5,475 bases of DNA from Candidatus Electrothrix marina (lineage in GTDB: Bacteria > Desulfobacterota > Desulfobulbia > Desulfobulbales > Desulfobulbaceae): the NCBI GenBank assembly GCA_004028495.1, contig MTKS01000131.1, positions 1 through 5,475 on the forward strand, written 5' to 3'. The notes beneath the pieces are model-generated. The model was not told where the DNA came from. It saw nothing but the letters and a program-made list of their open reading frames with translations, and made no database searches. Position numbers and translations under genes: made by a program. Below, piece after piece: positions 1 through 5,475 of this stretch (positions are counted from its first letter, which is position 1; each line of letters begins with the position of its first letter).

Positions 1-375
1 CTTGATATCCGCATCATTGCCGGCCATTAAAAAGTCTCCGACCTGAATCCCGGCTGGAGCCAATATATACGACTTTTCACCGTCCGTATAGGTTAAAAGC
101 GCAATATTTGCAGATCTATTCGGATCATACTCAATTGCTGTAACCTTAGCAGGTATATCGGTCTTATTTCTCTTCCAGTCAATGATACGGTACCGTCGCT
201 TATGACCGCCGCCTCTATGTCTTGAGGTGATTCGGCCGTAATTATTTCTGCCGCCTGATTTTTTCAAAGGCGCAAGAAGGCTTTTTTCCGGGCCTTTATC
301 AGAGAGATCGGACTGGAGAATCGATACGTGATGCCTTTTGCCCGGTGATGTCGGTTTATGGGTCTTGATTGCCAT
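1..375 (-). CDS. rplB: 50S ribosomal protein L2 (partial, N-terminal 125 residues)
   Basis: L2 is a large-subunit protein that binds 23S rRNA, helps join the subunits and supports the peptidyl-transferase centre. Reading the minus strand from the ATG at 375-373 gives [16 protein letters not shown], then [33 protein letters not shown] and [10 protein letters not shown], all family hallmarks. The frame stays open to base 1, where the last codon reads Lys after DAD-Ile. The family is usually about 275 residues, so a little under half is visible: the basic N-terminal extension and the start of the OB-fold-like domain. The catalytic-region histidine of the C-terminal half lies outside. The start is supported by the conserved MAIK opening and by a purine-rich but weak Shine-Dalgarno (GGAAAG) just upstream. 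It follows rplW after 65 bases, the normal S10-operon order. Identity is certain; only completeness is lacking. Confidence 0.98.
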   Translation of the reverse strand, partial: MAIKTHKPTSPGKRHHVSILQSDLSDKGPEKSLLAPLKKSGGRNNYGRITSRHRGGGHKRRYRIIDWKRNKTDIPAKVTAIEYDPNRSANIALLTYTDGEKSYILAPAGIQVGDFLMAGNDADIK

Positions 376-440
376 TTTTCTTTCCGTTATCTAAAGCTTT
401 ACACTCTTACTCGTCCAAAATAAAAAGGAATCGCTATGGT

Positions 441-731
441 CTACAACTCGGCAAGAAAATCAATCTCGCCTTCCGACAAAGTGATATAAGCCTTTTTCCA
501 GTCACTGGTTCGTCCGACAGATTTAAGCCCGACCCTTTTTTTCTTTCCGCGCACCATAGTGGTTCTGACTGCTGCAACTTTTACATCAAACAATTGCTCA
601 ACAGCCTGACCGATCTCTATTTTATTTGCTCTCGGATCAACCTTGAAGGCAATCGCGCCGTCAGCCTCCTGAAGGCGACTGGACTTCTCGGTCAGGCAAG
701 GGCTCTTCACTATATTATGGAGTACTTTCAT
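441..731 (-). CDS. rplW: 50S ribosomal protein L23
   Basis: L23 sits at the mouth of the polypeptide exit tunnel and is the docking site for trigger factor and the signal recognition particle. The 96-residue product matches the usual length of 95-100. Visible hallmarks are IVKSPCLTEKSSRLQE near the N-terminus, VDPRANKIEI (31-40), the basic loop VRGKKKRVG (60-68) that reaches rRNA, and GRTSDWKKAYITL (73-85). Glu15 in LTEK corresponds by alignment to E. coli Glu18, the known trigger-factor contact, so chaperone docking should be retained (inference). The ATG at 731-729 overlaps the TGA of rplD as ATGA, and a GAGG lies 8 bases upstream inside the rplD end. This fits translational coupling to L4. 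It ends in TAG at 443-441. Nothing looks broken. Confidence 0.98.
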   Translation of the reverse strand: MKVLHNIVKSPCLTEKSSRLQEADGAIAFKVDPRANKIEIGQAVEQLFDVKVAAVRTTMVRGKKKRVGLKSVGRTSDWKKAYITLSEGEIDFLAEL

Positions 732-1351
732 ACCATCAGCCTCGTTTCAAGCTGTTCCAGACTTGACTGGATTACCATCAATTTCGGATATTTCAGAATA
801 TCGTATACATTCAGTCCGGCAACAGGCAAGGTCTTGTACCCCACTGCATTACGTGCAGAAAGCTGAAGATTTGCGTTCCCGTCATCCGTCACGACGAGAC
901 AATGATCAAAATCAAAGGCCTTCATCACATCGACAAATTCCTTTGTTCTGGGCGCATCCATTGCAAACTGATTAATAATAACCACGTTGCCTTCACTCAT
1001 TCGAGCTGAAAGAGCCATCCGCAAAGCCAGTCTGCGAACCTTTTTCGGCAAGGAATAGCTGTAATCTCTCGGCTTAGGTCCGAAGGTCGTACCGCCGCCG
1101 CGCCATACCGGTGAAGAATTACTTCCGGCTCTGGCCCTTCCTGTTCCTTTCTGTCGCCACGGCTTGGCACCGCCGCCGCGAACCTCGCCTCTTGTCTTTG
1201 TAGAGGCGGTTCCCCGGCGTCTATTGGCACGCTGCATACAGACTACTTCATGCAGTATTCCTGTATCGACCTCGACACCGAACAAATTATCATTTACTTC
1301 AATTTCCGCGACCTTTTCAGCCGAGGTATTCACTACATCACAAACTGACAT
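728..1351 (-). CDS. rplD: 50S ribosomal protein L4
   Basis: L4 is an early-assembly large-subunit protein whose long loop lines the exit tunnel. The product is 207 residues, normal for the family. The extended loop is clear at about 45-100: RRRGTASTKTRGEVRGGG, then KPWRQKGTGRARAGS (63-77), WRGGG (83-87) and FGPKPRDYSYSLPKKVRRLAL (90-110). The globular C-terminal half ends in NVYDILKYPKLMV. The start at 1351-1349 is set by a strong Shine-Dalgarno (AAGGAGAT) six bases upstream and by the MSVCDVVN opening. The stop overlaps the rplW start by four bases. In E. coli and relatives L4 also represses the S10 operon through a leader before rpsJ; no room for such a leader exists here, so that autoregulation is probably absent or works at another site (inference). 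Confidence 0.98.
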   Translation of the reverse strand: MSVCDVVNTSAEKVAEIEVNDNLFGVEVDTGILHEVVCMQRANRRRGTASTKTRGEVRGGGAKPWRQKGTGRARAGSNSSPVWRGGGTTFGPKPRDYSYSLPKKVRRLALRMALSARMSEGNVVIINQFAMDAPRTKEFVDVMKAFDFDHCLVVTDDGNANLQLSARNAVGYKTLPVAGLNVYDILKYPKLMVIQSSLEQLETRLMV

Positions 1352-1355
1352 GAGT

Positions 1356-1363
1356 ATCTCCTT
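1356..1363 (-). promoter_or_regulatory. Shine-Dalgarno of rplD
   Basis: Minus-strand AAGGAGAT, six bases before the rplD ATG if measured from the AGGAG core. It is the best Shine-Dalgarno match I found in the window. It lies in the 29-base gap between rplC and rplD and fixes the rplD start. Confidence 0.85.
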
Positions 1364-1380
1364 GCAGACACCTTAAGCAC

Positions 1381-2013
1381 TTAGGCCTTGGTATAAATGC
1401 TGACCAAACCGTTTTTAGCGCCGGGGACCGCACCCTGAACCAGAAGGATGTTCTCGTCTTCACGAACATCAACCACCGTGAGGTTCTTCACTGTTTTTTT
1501 ATCAGTCCCCATGTGTCCCGGCAGCTTCTTTCCCTTGACCACGCGTCCGGGATATGCACTACAACCGATTGAACCGGGCGCTCTCTGAAAACCGGAGCCG
1601 TGAGAGGCCTTGCCGCCTCCGAAGCCGTGTCGCTTCATAACACCCTGAAATCCACGACCCTTTGTTTTCCCGGTAATATCGACCTGGTCTCCGATTTTTA
1701 CAACCTCAGCCAAAGTGATATCCTGACCGATTTCATAAACTTCCGGCTCTGTTACCCGGAATTCTCGGACGTGATAATATCCGGTTCCACCTGATCGCTT
1801 AAAATGTCCGGCTTCGGGTTTGTTCAATCTGGACTCTTTTTTTTCCAAAAAACCGACTTGGATGGCGTTATAGCCTTCCTTGCCTACAGTTTTTTTCTGC
1901 AATACCTTACAGGGGCCAGCTTCGATCACGGTAACAGAAATAGACCTTCCCATTTCATTATAGACTCGGGTCATTCCTACTTTCCGCCCCAGTATTCCAT
2001 TTGTATTCGGCAT
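1381..2013 (-). CDS. rplC: 50S ribosomal protein L3
   Basis: L3 is one of the first proteins to bind 23S rRNA, and its long loop approaches the peptidyl-transferase centre. The 210-residue product has the usual length. Hallmarks: GILGRKVGMTRVY (6-18), VTVIEAGPCKV (27-37), NKPEAGHFKR (64-73), GKTKGRGFQGVMKRHGFGGG (115-134), SHGSGFQRAPGSIG (137-150), then PGRVVKGKKLPGHMG (155-169) and TVKNLTVVDV (174-183). The glutamine that PrmB methylates in E. coli L3 (Gln150) aligns with Ala153 in GCSAYPG, so that modification is not expected. Position 143 is Gln where I remember His in most bacterial L3 proteins (the HR before xPGSIG). The start ATG at 2013-2011 has a modest CAGGT six bases upstream. It follows rpsJ after 76 bases. 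Confidence 0.98.
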   Translation of the reverse strand: MPNTNGILGRKVGMTRVYNEMGRSISVTVIEAGPCKVLQKKTVGKEGYNAIQVGFLEKKESRLNKPEAGHFKRSGGTGYYHVREFRVTEPEVYEIGQDITLAEVVKIGDQVDITGKTKGRGFQGVMKRHGFGGGKASHGSGFQRAPGSIGCSAYPGRVVKGKKLPGHMGTDKKTVKNLTVVDVREDENILLVQGAVPGAKNGLVSIYTKA

Positions 2014-2089
2014 TTGTTTACCTGTATGCTAACTCTATTCAAAGCGATTCACGCTGATCTGATCTTTGGCACGTTGTAACAAAGAGCGG

Positions 2090-2404
2090 CTACGGCAGCT
2101 TGATCTCCACATCAACACCGGCTGACAGCTGAAGCTTCATTAATGAATCTATTGTCTGCTGGGTCGGCTCAAGAATATCAAGCAACCGCCGGTGAGTTCG
2201 CATCTCAAACTGCTCACGTGACTTCTTGTCCACATGCGGTGATCGTAATACCGTATACTTATTGATACTTGTAGGCAACGGAATCGGACCGGCAACTGTT
2301 GCACCGGTTCTTCTGGCTGTCTCAACTATTTCACGAGTCGACTGATCAAGTAATTTGTAATCATACCCTTTCAGCCTGATGCGAATTTTATCTGTGGGGA
2401 TCAT
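2090..2404 (-). CDS. rpsJ: 30S ribosomal protein S10 (NusE)
   Basis: S10 belongs to the head of the small subunit. As NusE it also pairs with NusB in transcription antitermination and with NusG in transcription-translation coupling (known from E. coli). The product is 104 residues, against 103 in E. coli. It shows the family pattern: [16 protein letters not shown] (7-22), [20 protein letters not shown] (26-45), then [20 protein letters not shown] (55-74) and GVDVEIKLP at the C-terminus. The loop at 45-65, which is the ribosome-binding extension, is intact. The ATG at 2404-2402 is set by AGAGGA only four bases upstream, which overlaps the last base of the tuf TAA. With 9 bases between the genes, re-initiation by ribosomes finishing tuf is likely (inference). 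It ends in TAG. Confidence 0.98.
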   Translation of the reverse strand: MIPTDKIRIRLKGYDYKLLDQSTREIVETARRTGATVAGPIPLPTSINKYTVLRSPHVDKKSREQFEMRTHRRLLDILEPTQQTIDSLMKLQLSAGVDVEIKLP

Positions 2405-2408
2405 TTTT

Positions 2409-2414
2409 TCCTCT
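2409..2414 (-). promoter_or_regulatory. Shine-Dalgarno of rpsJ touching the tuf stop codon
   Basis: The minus strand reads TAAGAGGAAAAAATG: the tuf TAA, then AGAGGA sharing its last A, then the rpsJ ATG. It decides the rpsJ start and leaves no space for a separate promoter or an L4-responsive leader between tuf and rpsJ. Confidence 0.8.
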
Positions 2415-3604
2415 TACTCAATAATTTCGCTGATCACGCCAGCACCTACCGTACGACCGCCTTCACGGATAGCGAAACGAAGTCCATCCTGCATAGCGAT
2501 AGGCGTTATCAGCTCTCCCGTGATATGGATATTATCTCCGGGCATAACCATTTCCACACCGTCCTCAAGTGTACAGATTCCTGTCACGTCGGTGGTACGG
2601 AAATAAAACTGGGGCCGGTAGCCGTTAAAAAACGGGGTGTGACGTCCGCCTTCTTCCTTTGTCAGAATATAGCACTCAGCCTTGAATTTCTTATGCGGAG
2701 TGATGGAACCCGGAGCGGCAAGAACCTGACCGCGAACAACCTCGTCACGTTTGGTTCCGCGCAGCAGCGCGCCGACATTATCACCGGCCTGCCCTTCATC
2801 GAGAATCTTGCGGAACATCTCGACACCGGTAATCGTGGTCTTCTGTGTTTCACGAATACCGACGATCTCAATCTCGTCACCGATGTGAATCACGCCGCTC
2901 TCAATACGACCGGTGGCGACCGTGCCGCGACCGGAGATAGAGAAAACATCCTCGACCGGCATAAGAAAAGGCTTGTCAACATCACGCTCGGGCTCCGGAA
3001 CCCAGGTATCAACCGCTTCGATCAGGTCCCAAATACATTTCGCCTTGGCCTCGTCTTCCGGATTCTCCAGAGCCTCCAGAGCGGAACCCTGGATAATCGG
3101 GGTATCGTCGCCCGGGAAATCATACTTGTCCAGCAGCTCGCGCAGCTCCATCTCAACCAGTTCGATCAGCTCTTCGTCGTCAACCTGATCACACTTGTTC
3201 AGAAAAACAACCATAGCCGGAACACCGACCTGACGCGCCAGCAGGATATGCTCGCGGGTCTGCGGCATCGGACCGTCAGTGGCCGCCACAACAAGAATCG
3301 CGCCGTCCATCTGAGCCGCACCGGTAATCATATTCTTGATATAGTCGGCATGACCGGGACAGTCCACATGAGCGTAATGACGCCCCACACTCTCATACTC
3401 AACGTGAGCGGTGGCAATGGTAATTCCGCGCTCTTTCTCTTCAGGTGCCTTGTCAATCTCACTGAAATCCGTGAAGCTGGCCTGACCCTTTGTTGACAAC
3501 ACCCGTGTGATAGCCGCTGTCAAGGTCGTCTTGCCATGATCAATATGACCGATGGTTCCGACATTGACATGCGGCTTCGTCCGCTCAAATTTTTCTTTAG
3601 CCAT
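2414..3604 (-). CDS. tuf: Translation elongation factor Tu
   Basis: EF-Tu is the cytoplasmic GTPase that delivers aminoacyl-tRNA to the ribosomal A site. The 396-residue product is full length. GTPase motifs in order: G1 GHIDHGKT (19-26), switch I with EEKERGITI (55-63), G3 DCPGH (81-85), G4 NKCD (136-139) and G5 GSAL (173-176). Domain 2 starts near [19 protein letters not shown] (211-229), and domain 3 ends with [16 protein letters not shown]. His85 of DCPGH, the catalytic histidine, is present. Gln125 and the GAGV near the C-terminus match elfamycin-sensitive EF-Tu (inference). G1 has Ile where E. coli has Val20 (GHVDHGKT), a conservative and fairly common variant. AGAGGT seven bases upstream fixes the ATG. 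The gene avoids TTA, CTA and TCA codons over most of its length, as expected for very high expression. A second tuf copy elsewhere is possible but cannot be seen. Confidence 0.99.
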   Translation of the reverse strand: MAKEKFERTKPHVNVGTIGHIDHGKTTLTAAITRVLSTKGQASFTDFSEIDKAPEEKERGITIATAHVEYESVGRHYAHVDCPGHADYIKNMITGAAQMDGAILVVAATDGPMPQTREHILLARQVGVPAMVVFLNKCDQVDDEELIELVEMELRELLDKYDFPGDDTPIIQGSALEALENPEDEAKAKCIWDLIEAVDTWVPEPERDVDKPFLMPVEDVFSISGRGTVATGRIESGVIHIGDEIEIVGIRETQKTTITGVEMFRKILDEGQAGDNVGALLRGTKRDEVVRGQVLAAPGSITPHKKFKAECYILTKEEGGRHTPFFNGYRPQFYFRTTDVTGICTLEDGVEMVMPGDNIHITGELITPIAMQDGLRFAIREGGRTVGAGVISEIIE

Positions 3605-3611
3605 CTGTCTT

Positions 3612-3617
3612 ACCTCT
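3612..3617 (-). promoter_or_regulatory. Shine-Dalgarno of tuf
   Basis: Minus-strand AGAGGT, seven bases before the tuf ATG, within the 23-base gap after the fusA stop. It supports the start [14 protein letters not shown], which also matches the family opening. Confidence 0.75.
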
Positions 3618-3627
3618 TGCTCTTAAA

Positions 3628-5475
3628 TCAAACGCCTCGAATCTTATGTATAATGGCCTCGGCCTGTTTCGCCGGAACCTCTGAAAATGCCTTAAACTGC
3701 ATGGTAAAGGTTGCTCTTCCCTGTGTTGCCGAGCGCAAAGAGGTCGAATACCCGAACATCTTTGAAAGCGGCACGCCAGCTTTCACCACCTGCACATTTC
3801 TTTCCGCCGCAACTCCGTCGACCTGGGCACCTTTCTTATTCAAATCATTTATCACATCGCCCAAATACTCATCCGGGGTCACGATTTCAACAGCCATTAT
3901 CGGCTCCAGCAAAACCGGGCCCGCCTGAGCGACAGCCTTTCTACATGCCAGAGCAGTTGCAACACCGAAGGCCATCTCTGTTGAATTCTCTTCATCGTAC
4001 GACCCATCAACCAGCTCCACCTCTACATCAATCAAGGGGTAGCCTATCAACGGACCAGAATCAAAAGTATCACGAACGCCTTTTTCAATGGCAGTAAGGA
4101 ACTCCGGTGGAATCTGTTTCTTGTCCACACGGGAAACAAACTGTAAACCCGTATCACGCTCACCAGGTTTCAGCTGAAGAACAACGTGTCCGTATTGTTC
4201 TTTTGCCGCGCCTTGGCTCTCAAAACGTCCTTCACCGGAAGCTGAACGAGTAATAGTCTCTTTATAGGCCACCTGTGGTGTACCCACATTAGCAGAGACC
4301 TTGAACTCTTTGATTAACCGATCAACTATTATTTCCAAGTGGAGTTCACCCATTCCGGAGATAATCTGCTGGCCAGTATCTTCGTTCAAGCTTACCCGAA
4401 AGCTCGGGTCTTCACAGGCAATCTTACCAAGACTTTCCGCGAGCTTTACTTCGTCAGCCTTACTTCTCGCCTCAATAGCGATACCAATAACAGGCTCGGG
4501 GAAGTCCATAGTATCTAAGACAATATAGTCACCAGTTCCACAAAGGGTGTCGCCGGTCATCGTAAACTTCAACCCGACAACAGCACCAATATCACCGGCA
4601 CCTACAGCCTGAACTTCCTCACGCTTATTCGCATGAAGCTTAATTAATTTTGCGATCTTTTCTTGTTTCCGCTTCAGCGGATTAAAGACCTTATCACCAA
4701 CCTTCAGCTCACCGGAGTACACCCTGATGAAAGCCAAATTGCCAATGAAAGGGTCGGATTGCAGCTTAAAAACCAAGCCGCAAAACTTTTCACTCCTCGC
4801 CAGTTTGAGGACAAGCGGCGCACCGTCCTTGTCCTCCCCCTCAACTCGGGGGACATCTACGGGTGAGGGCAGATACCTGATTACTGCATCAAGTAAAGGC
4901 TGCACACCTTTATTTTTAAAGGCGGAACCACACAGCACAGGTACCAACCGTAAGGCTATCGTTGCATCTCGTAGAGCCTTACGAATCTCACCGGGAGAGA
5001 TCTCTTGATCATCCAGATATTTTTCCATGATCCCCTCATCGAAGTCGGCCAACTTCTCGAGGAGCATCATACGGGCGGCCGATGATTTGCTTTTTATATC
5101 ATCAGGAATTTCTTCTTCATGGATCGTTCCACCTTTATCACTCTCATCATAGCGGTACAGCTTCTGCTCTATGAGATCAATGGTCCCTGAAAAAGTCTCT
5201 TCACTACCGTAGGGCAAGGCCAGAACAACAGGTGTAGCTGCGAGAGAATCTTCTATCTCTTCAACCACCCTATCGAAATCAGCCCCGACACGGTCCATTT
5301 TATTTACAAAAGCGATACGTGGGATATGGTAACGATCAGCCTGACGCCAAACTGTCTCAGATTGAGGCTCAACGCCACCAACCGCACAAAAAACCGCCAC
5401 TACGCCATCTAAAACACGCAGGCACCGCTCAACCTCAACGGTAAAATCTACATGGCCCGGAGTATCAATAATATT
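3628..5475 (-). CDS. fusA: Translation elongation factor G (partial, 5' end outside window)
   Basis: EF-G is the GTPase that moves tRNAs and mRNA through the ribosome and, with RRF, recycles it. The frame is open at the right edge, where it reads NIIDTPGHVDFTVEVER, so about 80-85 N-terminal residues, including the P-loop, are missing; 615 residues remain. Counting from the first visible residue: G3 DTPGH (4-8), G4 NKMD (58-61), G5 GSAF (183-186), domain II near GLVFKLQSDPF (233-243), domain III ISGMGELHLEI (372-382), domain IV QYGHVVL (427-433) and GYPLIDVEVELVDGSY (478-493), domain V LLEPIMAVEIVTPDEYLGD (522-540) and MFGYSTSLRSATQGRA (573-588). Both domain IV tip loops are unusual: AAKE (423-426) replaces the common GGRG, and DEENST (494-499) replaces the common HxVDSS, so the key His is Asp. 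RRG of domain V is also altered (NKKGA). Position beside tuf argues for the housekeeping gene; the substitutions argue for a divergent subfamily such as spdEFG. It ends in TGA at 3630-3628. Confidence 0.96.
   Translation of the reverse strand, partial: NIIDTPGHVDFTVEVERCLRVLDGVVAVFCAVGGVEPQSETVWRQADRYHIPRIAFVNKMDRVGADFDRVVEEIEDSLAATPVVLALPYGSEETFSGTIDLIEQKLYRYDESDKGGTIHEEEIPDDIKSKSSAARMMLLEKLADFDEGIMEKYLDDQEISPGEIRKALRDATIALRLVPVLCGSAFKNKGVQPLLDAVIRYLPSPVDVPRVEGEDKDGAPLVLKLARSEKFCGLVFKLQSDPFIGNLAFIRVYSGELKVGDKVFNPLKRKQEKIAKLIKLHANKREEVQAVGAGDIGAVVGLKFTMTGDTLCGTGDYIVLDTMDFPEPVIGIAIEARSKADEVKLAESLGKIACEDPSFRVSLNEDTGQQIISGMGELHLEIIVDRLIKEFKVSANVGTPQVAYKETITRSASGEGRFESQGAAKEQYGHVVLQLKPGERDTGLQFVSRVDKKQIPPEFLTAIEKGVRDTFDSGPLIGYPLIDVEVELVDGSYDEENSTEMAFGVATALACRKAVAQAGPVLLEPIMAVEIVTPDEYLGDVINDLNKKGAQVDGVAAERNVQVVKAGVPLSKMFGYSTSLRSATQGRATFTMQFKAFSEVPAKQAEAIIHKIRGV

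Noticed and set aside
369..866. 165-codon open frame on the plus strand across rplW and its flanks
   Set aside because: It lies opposite conserved rplW and part of rplD, has no recognisable motif, and its translation is what one expects from the reverse of those genes.
997..1230. 77-codon minus-strand frame inside rplD
   Set aside because: It is a shifted reading of the L4 loop coding sequence; the L4 frame is unmistakable.
2043..2067. Possible terminator after rpsJ
   Set aside because: The stem is four base pairs with no following U-run on the coding strand, and the operon continues into rplC.
2405..2600. Separate promoter for the S10 operon in the end of tuf
   Set aside because: I found no convincing -35/-10 pair at proper spacing on the minus strand; this cannot be excluded without transcript data.
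2525..3496. 323-codon open frame on the plus strand, opposite tuf
   Set aside because: It is in exact register with the tuf codons. Its stops would lie opposite Leu TTA/CTA and Ser TCA codons, which tuf avoids; it ends opposite the TCA of Ser37. Its product resembles no family I know. It is a by-product of tuf codon bias.
3711..4097. 128-codon open frame on the plus strand opposite fusA
   Set aside because: Pro/Gln/His/Arg-rich translation without domain features, lying fully opposite the conserved domain IV and V coding sequence of EF-G.
5398..5400. GTG as the start of EF-G
   Set aside because: The codon is an internal valine in LDGVVAVFCAVGGV. Conserved EF-G sequence, including DTPGHVDFT, continues upstream in the same frame to the window edge.

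Overview
The window is one block of translation genes, all on the minus strand, so transcription runs from the right edge to the left: fusA (EF-G, 5' end off the window) - tuf (EF-Tu) - rpsJ (S10) - rplC (L3) - rplD (L4) - rplW (L23) - rplB (L2, 3' end off the window). This is the distal half of the str operon joined directly to the start of the S10 operon. The gene order is bacterial. Protein details (EF-Tu with GHIDHGKT, the L4 and L2 sequences, an EF-G ending in LRSATQGRATFTMQF) remind me of Desulfobacterota, the former Deltaproteobacteria, perhaps a Desulfobulbales-like sulfur-cycle bacterium. That placement rests on memory of family sequences and is tentative.

Layout from right to left. 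Positions 5475-3628 hold the last 615 residues of EF-G. After 23 bases comes a complete EF-Tu gene (3604-2414). Only 9 bases later rpsJ begins (2404-2090), with its Shine-Dalgarno touching the tuf stop codon. A 67-76 base class spacer follows (2089-2014, 76 bases), then rplC (2013-1381), a 29-base spacer with a strong Shine-Dalgarno, rplD (1351-728), rplW overlapping rplD by four bases (731-441), a 65-base spacer (440-376), and rplB (375 to the left edge). No stretch over 300 bases lacks a gene. I see no tRNA, rRNA, mobile element, CRISPR array, convincing promoter or terminator.

The genes serve one process. EF-Tu brings aminoacyl-tRNA to the ribosome and EF-G drives translocation. S10 is a small-subunit head protein (also the antitermination factor NusE). 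L2, L3, L4 and L23 are early-assembling large-subunit proteins that line the peptidyl-transferase region and the exit tunnel. Tight spacing suggests co-transcription and some translational coupling.

Most of the window is ordinary core genome. The one thing that stands out is the EF-G. The two loops at the tip of domain IV, which enter the decoding centre during translocation, both differ from the usual sequence: the usual GGRG is AAKE, and the usual histidine-led loop starts with Asp. A nearby domain V motif is changed as well. This looks like a divergent EF-G subfamily placed in the main str locus. I found no sign of an unknown accessory system.
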